A DNA stretch of 64,000 bases from Polaribacter sp. KT25b (lineage in GTDB: Bacteria; Bacteroidota; Bacteroidia; Flavobacteriales; Flavobacteriaceae). Positions 25,139-34,469 of the stretch are shown one piece after another. The notes beneath the pieces are model-generated. The model saw only the letters and a program-made list of their open reading frames with translations, made no database searches and was not told the origin of the DNA. The number at the start of each line of letters is the position of its first letter. Within the stretch, counting starts at the first letter, position 1. The stretch lies in the NCBI RefSeq assembly GCF_900105145.1, contig NZ_LT629752.1:1584001-1648000 (forward strand), written 5' to 3'. A program made the translations under genes and the position numbers.

Positions 25139-26530
25139 ATGATTTTAAAAACCAACCTCAAAATTCTAATTACTTTTTTTGTTTTATCCGCAGGATTTAC
25201 TACTCCGGTTAATGGACAACTTTGGAAAAAACTTAAAAAGAAAGTGCAAACAAAAATTGAACAAAACATCGAAAAAAAAGTAGATAAGGAAACCGATAAA
25301 GTGATTGATAAAACTTTAGAAGGAAAGAAAGAAAAAGAAGACATTACGCAAACTAGTAATATTGATAATTCTATTAAATCGTATGGAACAGCTTCTATAA
25401 ATCATTCTACATTATATGGTACTTTTAGAGTAGATGATGTTACAAAAACAAAGGTAAATAAAGAAGGAGAAAAGGTAAGTATTATTGGGTATTGGAGAAC
25501 TTCTGATGTCGATGTTTTTGATGGCTATAAATTAATCATAAATAAAGTAGAAAATATAGATAACCTTAAGAATAAGACCTTTAAAATTCCAGAAGAAGCT
25601 ACTTTAAAATTGGCATATAACGCTTTGTTACAAGGTACATATAGTTATGAAAGAGATGAAGTTAGAGCGCATCAAAATATGAATGTAATTAATGGTACGG
25701 TTTCAGTTACTTTTAATAAAGATAAAAATTTTGCTATCAATTTTTCAGGAAATGTAAAACTGCATGATTATAAGAATACAAACTCTTTAGAACAAAATAT
25801 ACCTTCAATATTAAAAGGAACGGTAACTACAACATCTCCAGAATATACAATTACAAAACCAACGAAGGTAAAAAAATCAAATACTAATGATTTTTCTGAT
25901 GAAGAAAAAACACAGCGCTTTAAAGAAGCATTGCCAACAGTAGATATTCCATCAACATTTAATTTTAATAAACGTATAGAAGTTAAAATGACAGATGAAA
26001 GGGGAGAAACACAAAATTTAAGCTTTTTAATTGGAAGTTATCCGGATATATACGGAATATCTGTAAAGACTAAAGAAATGCAAGGTCAGGAAATGTTAGT
26101 TGTAAATACACCTAAATCATCTACAATTTTTATGAGTATGGCTGGCATGAAAATAAAGAAAACTACTTCTTTAGAGCAAATAGGCAGTCAAATAGGAGTA
26201 GAAGATAAGTTACCAGAGGATGGAGATTTTGATTATAGAAAAACAGGAGAAACAAAAATGATTATTGGTTATTTATGCGAAGAATTTAAGGTAGATTATG
26301 AGTATACAAATCAAATAGGAAGCACTTCTTTTTGGGTTTCTAAAGATTTTCCTATTCAGAATAAATCCTTGCCTATGTTGGGCATGAAAATGAATAACCC
26401 AAATTTATCTGGTTTTGTTTTAGAAATAAATACCACAAATAAAGATGAAAATTTTAAAATGGAAATTGTAAATATTTCTGATAAATCTGTGAAAATTAAT
26501 ACTAACGAGTACAAAAAAATGGGATTTTAA
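25139..26530 (+). CDS. Exported DUF4412-type protein
   Basis: 463 residues. A signal peptide is clear (ILITFFVLSAGFTTPVNG, cleaved near NG-Q). A lysine- and glutamate-rich helical segment follows (about 28-65), then a beta-rich middle part, and a C-terminal domain (about 280-440) with GETKMIIGYLCEEFKVDYE and FWVSKDFPI, the pattern of DUF4412 (an AdoMet-unrelated, outer-envelope domain of unknown function common in Bacteroidetes). It is the first of three closely spaced genes (gaps of 12 and 6 bases) that are divergent from the sigma/CHAT operon. Confidence 0.75.
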   Translation: MILKTNLKILITFFVLSAGFTTPVNGQLWKKLKKKVQTKIEQNIEKKVDKETDKVIDKTLEGKKEKEDITQTSNIDNSIKSYGTASINHSTLYGTFRVDDVTKTKVNKEGEKVSIIGYWRTSDVDVFDGYKLIINKVENIDNLKNKTFKIPEEATLKLAYNALLQGTYSYERDEVRAHQNMNVINGTVSVTFNKDKNFAINFSGNVKLHDYKNTNSLEQNIPSILKGTVTTTSPEYTITKPTKVKKSNTNDFSDEEKTQRFKEALPTVDIPSTFNFNKRIEVKMTDERGETQNLSFLIGSYPDIYGISVKTKEMQGQEMLVVNTPKSSTIFMSMAGMKIKKTTSLEQIGSQIGVEDKLPEDGDFDYRKTGETKMIIGYLCEEFKVDYEYTNQIGSTSFWVSKDFPIQNKSLPMLGMKMNNPNLSGFVLEINTTNKDENFKMEIVNISDKSVKINTNEYKKMGF

Positions 26531-26542
26531 AATAAAATTGTT

Positions 26543-27124
26543 ATGAGAAAAATACTAATATTTACGTTAATAATAAGCTTGTTTACCAGTTGTTTAGGTG
26601 ATAAAAAAAGTGCTGTTGGTACCAATTTTAATGATACTTCTTTTGAAAATAAAAAATTTAAAACAAAAGTGGTTTATGCAGACTTAGCCCAACCTTGTAG
26701 TTATGTAGTAAAAAAAGATTTAGCCCAACAATACAATGTTTCTGTAGAAGAGGTTTTAATGATGGAAGGCAATTCGCAAAACAAAATTTGTACAATAAGA
26801 GTAAAATTGTCGGATGATGAATATAACTATTTAGTAGGGAGTATTCGTTTTTACGAAGAGAAAGATAATTTAGAAGATGGATCTTCTTGGGTAGAAAGTT
26901 GGCAATTACAAAAAGGAATTTCTAAAAGTGGCGAATGGATACCAAATCTTGGTAAAGCAGCGCTTTGGATTGCCAAAAAGAGAGAATTAAGAATAAAGTT
27001 TAAAGACTATACAATGGCTTTAAATGTACCTGGTGCCGCTTTTAATAAACAAGAGAAAGCACTTAATAGAGATTATAAAAAAATAGCATTAACAATAGTT
27101 AAAGACATAGAAATCTTAAATTAA
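26543..27124 (+). CDS. Small lipoprotein of unknown function
   Basis: 193 residues. The N-terminus MRKILIFTLIISLFTSCLGD is a lipoprotein signal with Cys17 as the acylation site. The mature part holds about 175 residues, mixed alpha/beta, with cysteines at about 52 and 80 that could form a disulfide. I recognise no domain. It sits between the DUF4412 protein and the T9SS leucine-rich-repeat protein in one apparent operon, so a cell-surface or periplasmic role together with them is likely. Confidence 0.75.
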   Translation: MRKILIFTLIISLFTSCLGDKKSAVGTNFNDTSFENKKFKTKVVYADLAQPCSYVVKKDLAQQYNVSVEEVLMMEGNSQNKICTIRVKLSDDEYNYLVGSIRFYEEKDNLEDGSSWVESWQLQKGISKSGEWIPNLGKAALWIAKKRELRIKFKDYTMALNVPGAAFNKQEKALNRDYKKIALTIVKDIEILN

Positions 27125-27130
27125 ATTATT

Positions 27131-29200
27131 ATGAAAATTAAATTATTATATACACTCTTTTTAATTACAAGTTTTACCTATTCTCAGAGAACTTATATGC
27201 CTGATGATGTTTTTGAAGCACACATGATTCGTTTAGGGTATGATAATGTTTTAGACGATTATGTATCAACGAACGCAATTAATCAAATAAAAACATTAAA
27301 CCTTGGAGGAGACATTGTAGATCCAACAGGAATTGAAGATTTTATTGCTTTAGAAAAATTAGTTTTAGATCATAATAAAATTAAAACTATTGATGTTTCT
27401 AAAAACACAAAATTAGAATACTTAGACTTAGGATCTAATGAGTTAACAAGTATAAATGTAAGTACATTAATTAATTTAGAAACACTTTATTTAGGAGGTA
27501 ATATGTTGACTTCTATTAATATCTCTCAAAATAATGAATTAATAAAATTAGGACTAAGTGCAAATAAATTAAAATCAATTAATTTAGAATATAATAAAAA
27601 ATTAGAAAGACTAGCCTTAAGTGAAAATTTATTTACTAGCATAGATGTTTCATCAAATACAAAACTTACATATTTATATGCTAATGATAATAAAGATTTG
27701 TATTCTCTTAATATGTCTAACTTAAAATACAATGAAATATCTTCTTTGTCAAATATTAGAAATTGTCCTAATTTGTATTGTGTAACAGTTACTGATGTTG
27801 CAGCCGCTTTTGATAAGTTTAAAGTAGAACAACAAAGAGATTCTCATACAGGTTTTAGTTTAAATTGTACAGAAACAACTAGTATACCCGATGCAAATTT
27901 CGAACAATATTTAATAAATTTAGGGTATGATTCTGGTGAAATTGATGGTAAAGTTATTACAGGAAATTTATCTGCTATTAATAGTTTAAATATAAAATCT
28001 AAAGGAATTTCAAATTTATCAGGAATAGAAGATTTTATAAATTTGGTTGAATTAAATGCTGCGAATAACCAAATTAGCACAATTGATTTAAGTAAGAATC
28101 TACTTTTAGAAAATTTATTTATAGCTAACAATCAACTACAAACAATAGATCTATCAAATAATTTACAACTCAAAAATATAGATGTTGGTGAAAATGATTT
28201 ATCAAACTTAGATGTTCATTTATTAGTAGATTTAGTAACACTTTATTGTGATCAAAATCAATTAACAGTTATAAATTTATTTTCAAACAAAGAACTATTA
28301 GTACTTATTGCTAATGAAAATCAATTAAAAACTGTAGATATTAGAGAAAATGATAATTTATTTTTGATTGATGTTGAGAATAATTTATTAGAAAGTTTAA
28401 CGATAAAAAATGGAAGTAATACAAAAATTACAACCTTTAAAGCTAAAGGAAATTTAAATTTAACCTGTATAGAAGTAGATGATATTAGTTTTAGTAATAC
28501 AAATTGGACAGACAAAGATACCGTAGCAAATTATTCTACAAATTGTGCACCTGCAAATAACGATTGTGTAAATGCAATCCCTTTAATATTTGGGCAACAA
28601 ACTTATGGAGATGTTATTAACGGAAATACAAATAATGATGCCATATGTGCAGAAGGAACCGTTTTAGCAGATGTTTGGTACTCTATTATTGTTAATGATA
28701 GTGGTAAACTTAGTTTTCAAGGAACTGGTTTTGGTGGTCTGCTTAAATTTGCAGTTTACAATAGTTGTACTAGCACTCAACCTGTTGCTTGCGGAGAAAC
28801 TATATCATTATCAAATTTAATTGTTGGTACAAAACTTTATGTAAAAGTATGGTTAGAAACTAATTCTCCTAAAAATGTAAAAAACCTGTCAGAATCAGGA
28901 ACATTTATTTTTACAGCAGAAGATACCAGTGTTTTATCTGCAAAAGATTATTTAATAGATAAAGATGGCTTAAATGTATTCCCAAATCCCTCGTTATCAT
29001 CAAATTTTATTTCTATAGAAAGTAATAATTCTATGTCTAATATAGAATTATACAGTACAAATGGTCAGAAAATAATTTCTAAAAGAATAAAGAATCTTTC
29101 AAATATAGATTTAGATATTTCTAAAGTATCAACAGGGGTTTATATCTTAAAAGTAAAGGCAGACAATCAAATTATATCAAAAAAAATAGTTATTAAATAA
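27131..29200 (+). CDS. T9SS-exported leucine-rich-repeat surface protein
   Basis: 689 residues. A signal peptide (LLYTLFLITSFTYSQ) is followed by two arrays of internalin-like leucine-rich repeats. Each array is introduced by a cap motif: MPDDVFEAHMIRLGYDN (about residue 22) and IPDANFEQYLINLGYDS (about 253). Repeats have the form LEYLDLGSNELTSINVS. A beta-sandwich domain with NDCVNAIPLIFGQQTYGDV and ADVWYSI follows (about 477-600). The last 75 residues (NVFPNPS ... GVYILKV ... KIVIK) are a type A sorting domain for type IX secretion. The protein should be displayed on or released from the cell surface, where the repeats could bind a protein or cell partner. Confidence 0.9.
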   Translation: MKIKLLYTLFLITSFTYSQRTYMPDDVFEAHMIRLGYDNVLDDYVSTNAINQIKTLNLGGDIVDPTGIEDFIALEKLVLDHNKIKTIDVSKNTKLEYLDLGSNELTSINVSTLINLETLYLGGNMLTSINISQNNELIKLGLSANKLKSINLEYNKKLERLALSENLFTSIDVSSNTKLTYLYANDNKDLYSLNMSNLKYNEISSLSNIRNCPNLYCVTVTDVAAAFDKFKVEQQRDSHTGFSLNCTETTSIPDANFEQYLINLGYDSGEIDGKVITGNLSAINSLNIKSKGISNLSGIEDFINLVELNAANNQISTIDLSKNLLLENLFIANNQLQTIDLSNNLQLKNIDVGENDLSNLDVHLLVDLVTLYCDQNQLTVINLFSNKELLVLIANENQLKTVDIRENDNLFLIDVENNLLESLTIKNGSNTKITTFKAKGNLNLTCIEVDDISFSNTNWTDKDTVANYSTNCAPANNDCVNAIPLIFGQQTYGDVINGNTNNDAICAEGTVLADVWYSIIVNDSGKLSFQGTGFGGLLKFAVYNSCTSTQPVACGETISLSNLIVGTKLYVKVWLETNSPKNVKNLSESGTFIFTAEDTSVLSAKDYLIDKDGLNVFPNPSLSSNFISIESNNSMSNIELYSTNGQKIISKRIKNLSNIDLDISKVSTGVYILKVKADNQIISKKIVIK

Positions 29201-29212
29201 ATAGTTATTCAT

Positions 29213-29260
29213 AAAAATCCATCAAATTTTTTTAAATAGAAGTTTTGATGGATTTTTTAT
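29213..29260. terminator. Strong terminator between the LRR gene and sbcC
   Basis: Perfect 14-base stem AAAAATCCATCAAA (29213-29226) with TTTGATGGATTTTT (29244-29257), 17-base loop, T-run at the end. Convergent genes on both sides. Confidence 0.85.
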
Positions 29261-29352
29261 GCATTGGTACTATTTTTATTCATTTAATTACGCAAAAAAA
29301 ATTAAAATATTCTAATTTTATAAGCCCTGTTATTAATAGTAAATAAAAGGCC

Positions 29353-32300
29353 TTAAATAATAGCAACACTACTTATTCCGTTGCTTTTCTTTGTTATTTG
29401 AATTTGAGTAGGAATACGTTCTTTTAAGTTTTCTACGTGAGAGATAATTCCGATTATTTTTCCTTGAGATTGCAAGGTTTCTAAGGTAGAAATTACAGTT
29501 TCTAAGGTGTTGCCGTCTAACGTACCAAAACCTTCATCTATAAATAGCGATTCTATTTTTACGTTTTTACTTGCCAAATCAGATAAACCTAAAGCCAAAG
29601 CCAAACTGATTATAAATTTTTCTCCACCACTAGAAGTATCTACCAAACGTGCTTGATCTGTTTGATAATGATCTATTAAATTAAAATTAAGTTCTTCTTT
29701 AGGTTTGTAGTTATCTTCCATTTTTAAAGAATAACGTTTGTTTAATTGATACAAATGCACATTTGCCAGATCTAATAAATGTTTTAAAGTTAAACGCTGT
29801 ACATATACGTTAAAGGCGTCTTTAGAATTACCGATAATTTTAAAGAGTTCTTTCCAAACAGTGCAAATTTCTGTTTGTACTTCTATTTTTTTATATACTA
29901 CCAGATTACGATCTTGAATTTCTTTATCTTTTCTAAAAGCTTCTACAATCTTACCTTTAGCAGTTAGTAGCGCATCTTTTTTCGTTTTTAAATCGATTAA
30001 AATTTGTTTGCTTTCAGATTCTGAAGTTTCAAAATTTTTAGATTTTTTTAAATTTTCGATTGCTTTTAAATTTTCTTCTTTAAGCGTTTTTATTTTAAGT
30101 TGATTTTCATTTATTCGTTTTTTATTATTCGTAAATTTAAGTTTGTCTTCTACAGATAGTAATGCACTTTCAACAGCTTCTTTAGATGCAAAACCACTAT
30201 CAATCAATTGTAAATTAAGAGTAGATGTAAAGGTGTTTAATTTGTCTTTTAACTCTTTTTGAGTAGCAATATTGTCTACCTTTAAAGTCTCTTGTTGGTT
30301 TTTTTTATCTAGTAATTTTTGCAAATTAATTTTGGTTAAATTTGCTTTTTCTACTATTTTATTTTTTAAATTTTGTAAACTATTTCTTTTACTTTCTACA
30401 CTAATTTCTATAGGTAAAATAGCTGTTCGTTGGGTTGTTAATTCTAGATACTTTGTACGAGAGGTTGTTAGGTTTTTTAAAACATCAGACTCTGTTTTAG
30501 AAAGTGTTTCTAATTGCTTTTTATGATTTTCTAGCTTGGTTTCAATTACTTTTATTTCTGCTTTTAAAGTGTCTAGATTTTTTTGTGTTTTATTAAAAAT
30601 GGATATGTGTTCTTCTATTTCTCTAATAAAAATTTGGGTATTTTCTGTTGAGGGTAATTTGTAGTTATGTTTAGATAATTTGGTTTTAAAATCTGTTTCT
30701 AAATCTGCACAAACTTTAGACAAATTTTCTATTGTTTTTTGATGCTTCTCAATTTCAGTTTTGGCATTTTTATTTTTTTCATTTAAAGTTGCAACAGTGG
30801 TTTGCAAACTTTGTACCTCTTTCTTTTGTACTTCTATATCTTTAGATAAATTGTTCTTGTCTACTTGTAATTTTTGTGCAGAAGCTACATTTTTATTTAA
30901 TTCTTGTAGTTGTTTGCTTAGTAAATTTAGTTCAACTTCAATTTTAGAAATAGTACTTAATTCACAAGAAATATTTAATTGTTTGGCATTCGTTTCAATA
31001 GAGTTTATCTCAGAAGTAAGCGTATTAATTTGCTTTGTTAGACTATCAATATTTGTGTTTAGTTGAACTTCATTTTTATCTAAAGTTGTTTTAGAATGGA
31101 TTAAAGTAAGCAGTTTTTCTCGTCTATTATTTAGTTCTAATTCAGATTTAGAAATGTTAATTTCCTTTACATGTTCCGTAAACGGATGCACTTTAGAGCC
31201 ACATAAACCACAAGGTTTTCCTTTTACTAAATACTTACGATCGGTTTCGTATTTTGCAACACTTTTTTCTAAATCTAAAATTTTATTTGCATCAGAAACG
31301 GCCTTTTCTTGCGCTTCAATATCCTTTTTTAAGGTGGCTAATTGTTTGTTAATTACTTCTAAATCTAATGTGTGAGACTTTTTGTTTTCTATTAGATTTG
31401 TTCTAATTTCTGTAGTTTTTTTATATTGTTCTGCTAGTGTTTTATATTGCTTCCAATTAGTTTCTAAAACAAGAAGCCTGTCTTTTTTAATTAATAAATC
31501 AGCTAAATTATTTTTTTCGATTGCACTATTAATCTTTGAAATTTCTTTTTCAATTTTAGTGACATCTGTTGTTTTTTTGAGTAGTAAATCGGTATTTGTT
31601 TTTAAACTTTCTGCAGTTTGGTTAAGAATTGATTTTTTTTCAACGAAAGAGGAAGTAGTAGTATTTAAAGCTTCTTTATGTCCTTTTAATGTGGTTAATC
31701 CGGTGGTCCAATCAGAAATTTCTAAAGCTACATCATTTAAAAATTTATTTTCAGAAACATAAGTGTTATCAATTTTAATTTTAGTTTCTGTAGCGCTTAA
31801 TGCTTTAAGTAATTTTTGTTTTTCAACTTTTAAAGCATCTAATTGTTGTTTTAATTCGGCTACTTTTTCTTTTGATTTTTGCTGGCTAGAAACTTCACTT
31901 TTTAACTCACTATCTAATTTTGTAACGGCATCAAATTTGGGTAACCAAGAAGAAAATTCTTTTTCAGAATTCGCAATTTCATTCGTTTCTTTTTTATTGA
32001 TTTCTTCTAGGTTTTCAATCTGTGGTTTTAGGATATTTAGTTCCTTTTCAATTTCTATTAATTGCTTTTTTTTAACAAAAGTTTCTTTTTCGGTTCTATT
32101 AAAATTCTGAATTAACTCTTTAAAAGGTTCTGCTTTTTCGTTTAAGATTAATAAATCTAATTCTGGTTTATGTTTCTCTATAAAAGCATCTAACTTTTTT
32201 GTGTTTTCATTTAACGTTTCAGAAGCGGTTGCTAAATCTTTATATTGTACATACCAATCTGTAATAAGTTGTGTTCTTTTTATTTCTTTTTCCGTTTTAA

Positions 32301-33006
32301 GAATGTCTGTATCTAATGTTAAATCTTGTTTTTTTAAATCTGTTTTAGCGTCTTCAGTTAAAATATCATCGGCATTAATTTTAGCTTCAATTTCCCTAAG
32401 TTTTTTTTCTTCTTCAGATTTTCGATCTAAAATTCCTTGACCAATTTTTTTATAAATCTGTTCGCCTGTAATTTGCTCTAGTAATTTTCCTTTTTCAGGA
32501 CCTTTAGCTGTTAAAAAAGAAGCAAATTCTCCTTGTGCCAATAGTACAGATCTTAAAAATTGATTGTAGTCTAATTGAGTAACGCTAATTATTTCGTTAA
32601 TCAAATTCCGTTTTTGAGCTGCTAAAATAGTATCTGTAGTTAAATTTTTTAAACTGACTTCTTCTTTCGGGTTTTTATATGTTTTTCCTTTTTTATCTGC
32701 AATTCTAATTCCCCAAAAAGCCTCGTAAACAGTGGTGTTGTTTTTAAAAGTTATTCTACTAAAAGCCTCATGTGCTCCATGACTTATAACGTCTAACAAA
32801 GTTCCCTTTGTACCATTAAACCTCGGAACGTTATGATATAGCGCAATGGTTATGGCGTCTAAAATTGTTGTTTTTCCTGCGCCTGTAGATCCAGTAATTG
32901 CATACAAACCAACATCTCTAAATTGTTCGTTTTCAAAATTAATAACAACAGGAGTGTCTGATTTTAAGGAATTTATATTTTGTAATTCTATCTTTAAAAT
33001 TTTCAT
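29353..33006 (-). CDS. sbcC: SbcC, ATPase subunit of the SbcCD (Rad50/Mre11-type) nuclease
   Basis: 1217 residues, somewhat longer than the roughly 1050 of Escherichia coli SbcC. Walker A GSTGAGKT is at residues 39-46. Two very long coiled-coil arms follow, with a zinc hook CGLC near residues 601-604. The C-terminal half-site has the ABC signature SSGGEKFIISLALALGLSD and Walker B ESLFIDEGFGTLD. With SbcD it cleaves hairpins and protein-blocked DNA ends. It starts 12 bases after sbcD in the same direction. Several antisense open frames within it are products of its coiled-coil composition, not genes. Confidence 0.95.
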   Translation of the reverse strand: MKILKIELQNINSLKSDTPVVINFENEQFRDVGLYAITGSTGAGKTTILDAITIALYHNVPRFNGTKGTLLDVISHGAHEAFSRITFKNNTTVYEAFWGIRIADKKGKTYKNPKEEVSLKNLTTDTILAAQKRNLINEIISVTQLDYNQFLRSVLLAQGEFASFLTAKGPEKGKLLEQITGEQIYKKIGQGILDRKSEEEKKLREIEAKINADDILTEDAKTDLKKQDLTLDTDILKTEKEIKRTQLITDWYVQYKDLATASETLNENTKKLDAFIEKHKPELDLLILNEKAEPFKELIQNFNRTEKETFVKKKQLIEIEKELNILKPQIENLEEINKKETNEIANSEKEFSSWLPKFDAVTKLDSELKSEVSSQQKSKEKVAELKQQLDALKVEKQKLLKALSATETKIKIDNTYVSENKFLNDVALEISDWTTGLTTLKGHKEALNTTTSSFVEKKSILNQTAESLKTNTDLLLKKTTDVTKIEKEISKINSAIEKNNLADLLIKKDRLLVLETNWKQYKTLAEQYKKTTEIRTNLIENKKSHTLDLEVINKQLATLKKDIEAQEKAVSDANKILDLEKSVAKYETDRKYLVKGKPCGLCGSKVHPFTEHVKEINISKSELELNNRREKLLTLIHSKTTLDKNEVQLNTNIDSLTKQINTLTSEINSIETNAKQLNISCELSTISKIEVELNLLSKQLQELNKNVASAQKLQVDKNNLSKDIEVQKKEVQSLQTTVATLNEKNKNAKTEIEKHQKTIENLSKVCADLETDFKTKLSKHNYKLPSTENTQIFIREIEEHISIFNKTQKNLDTLKAEIKVIETKLENHKKQLETLSKTESDVLKNLTTSRTKYLELTTQRTAILPIEISVESKRNSLQNLKNKIVEKANLTKINLQKLLDKKNQQETLKVDNIATQKELKDKLNTFTSTLNLQLIDSGFASKEAVESALLSVEDKLKFTNNKKRINENQLKIKTLKEENLKAIENLKKSKNFETSESESKQILIDLKTKKDALLTAKGKIVEAFRKDKEIQDRNLVVYKKIEVQTEICTVWKELFKIIGNSKDAFNVYVQRLTLKHLLDLANVHLYQLNKRYSLKMEDNYKPKEELNFNLIDHYQTDQARLVDTSSGGEKFIISLALALGLSDLASKNVKIESLFIDEGFGTLDGNTLETVISTLETLQSQGKIIGIISHVENLKERIPTQIQITKKSNGISSVAII

Positions 33007-33018
33007 AGAAAAGCAGCT

Positions 33019-34221
33019 TTATTGGTTTTTAACGGATTGTAATATTTCATTAAAAGCATCCCAAACTTCGGGTCTTTTTTCTAAATCATAATCCATTTCT
33101 TCACATTTCAGTTTAAAAACTTCTGTAGGCAATAATTCTTTTATTGATTTTGTATTTTCTAATAACTCTTCAATTCCTTTTATTTTACGCTGATTTTTCA
33201 ATCCTATTTTTAAGATTTCAAAAGGATATTTTGCTGCTTCAGACTTTAAATTGTCTGTATTTACTGTATGATCTTCTTTTAAAGCAATTTCTACCCAAGG
33301 TTTTAGATTATAAGCATTAGAAGTAATGTTAGGAAAAGCATTTATACATTCTTGTAAATTTCCTGTTAGTTTGTAAAATTCTCTAAACTTCGGAATTATA
33401 GCATCATTTATAGCTGTAATTTTATTGTTTTCTACGGATAAAACAATCACTTTTTTATCGTAGTTAATTTCACTAAAACTTAAAATATTAGGCGAACCAG
33501 AATAACGTACTTTGTTGTTTTCGCCAATTATTTGTGGTCTATGTAAATGTCCTAAAGCAATATAATCGAAATACGAAGGAAAATCTTCTGCGCCAATATG
33601 TCCTAAAGTTCCCACATAAATATTTTGCTCACTGTCAGAAATGGTTCCGCCAGTAGCAAATAAATGTCCCATAGCAACTACAGGTGCATTACTTGTGTTT
33701 TTTAATTTACAATGTTCAGCAGCAGATACATAATGGTTTATTAAGGCAGTTTTGTATTTATCGGTTAGCTCATCAAAAGTTTCCCCTGCAACGGCACGTC
33801 TAATATCTCCATCACGTAAATAAGGAACCGCAGCAATAATTATTTTTTCGTTGTTTATTTCAATTTCAAAAACTTCATCTTTAATATCTTCTGTTGCTTT
33901 ACCAACTACTTTTATATTCAAAGCACCTAAAATGTGTTTTGGAGCATTTAAAGTTCCTGGAGAATCATGATTTCCACCAGTAATAATAATCGATTTACAA
34001 GTGGTTCCGATTAGTTTTACTAAAAAACTGTAATACATTTCTAAACTTTGGTTAGACGGAGAACCAGTGTCAAAAACATCACCAGAAATTAAAAGTACAT
34101 CAATTTTTTGGTCTACAATATAGGTTTCAGTCCAAGATAAAAATAAAGATTGTTCTTCAAATTGAGATTGTTCATGCAATCGATGCCCCAAATGCCAATC
34201 GGCAGTATGTAGTACTTTCAT
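33019..34221 (-). CDS. sbcD: SbcD, nuclease subunit of SbcCD
   Basis: 400 residues of the calcineurin-like phosphoesterase fold. Metal-binding motifs are in order: HTADWHLGHR (5-14), LISGDVFDTGSPSNQ, ITGGNHDSPG and ALGHLHRPQ. It is a Mn-dependent 3'-5' exonuclease and hairpin endonuclease that depends on the SbcC ATPase. It is the first gene of the two-gene operon. Confidence 0.95.
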   Translation of the reverse strand: MKVLHTADWHLGHRLHEQSQFEEQSLFLSWTETYIVDQKIDVLLISGDVFDTGSPSNQSLEMYYSFLVKLIGTTCKSIIITGGNHDSPGTLNAPKHILGALNIKVVGKATEDIKDEVFEIEINNEKIIIAAVPYLRDGDIRRAVAGETFDELTDKYKTALINHYVSAAEHCKLKNTSNAPVVAMGHLFATGGTISDSEQNIYVGTLGHIGAEDFPSYFDYIALGHLHRPQIIGENNKVRYSGSPNILSFSEINYDKKVIVLSVENNKITAINDAIIPKFREFYKLTGNLQECINAFPNITSNAYNLKPWVEIALKEDHTVNTDNLKSEAAKYPFEILKIGLKNQRKIKGIEELLENTKSIKELLPTEVFKLKCEEMDYDLEKRPEVWDAFNEILQSVKNQ

Positions 34222-34410
34222 GTTCTTTTCCTTTTTTTATGTCGATAATATAAGTATAAAATCCGATTTTTAAGAGGAAATTAACCGTTGATATCATCTA
34301 CGAAATTAAAGAGCTAAAGTACTTTTTTTTGACTAAAAGAATTGGTAATTGCAAACACCTTTTTGTAATTATCAGGAAGAAGAATTTATAAAATAGGAGA
34401 GGGGTTTCTA

Positions 34411-34446
34411 TAAAATAATAAAGCTCAAGTTATTAACTTGAGCTTT
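34411..34446 (-). terminator. Terminator of the YHYH lipoprotein gene
   Basis: Twelve-base perfect stem AAAGCTCAAGTT (34420-34431) with AACTTGAGCTTT (34435-34446) and a three-base loop. On the minus strand it is followed by TATTATTTTA. It lies 24 bases beyond the stop of the minus-strand gene; the sbcD start is further right in the other direction, so only the YHYH gene uses it. Confidence 0.75.
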
Positions 34447-34469
34447 GTGTTATAAGATTTGATTATTTT

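Noticed and set aside
30272..33091. Several plus-strand open frames of 70-126 codons opposite sbcC
   Set aside because: All lie antisense to the coiled-coil arms of SbcC and are rich in Phe, Ser and Val, as expected for the complement of Lys/Glu/Asn codons.
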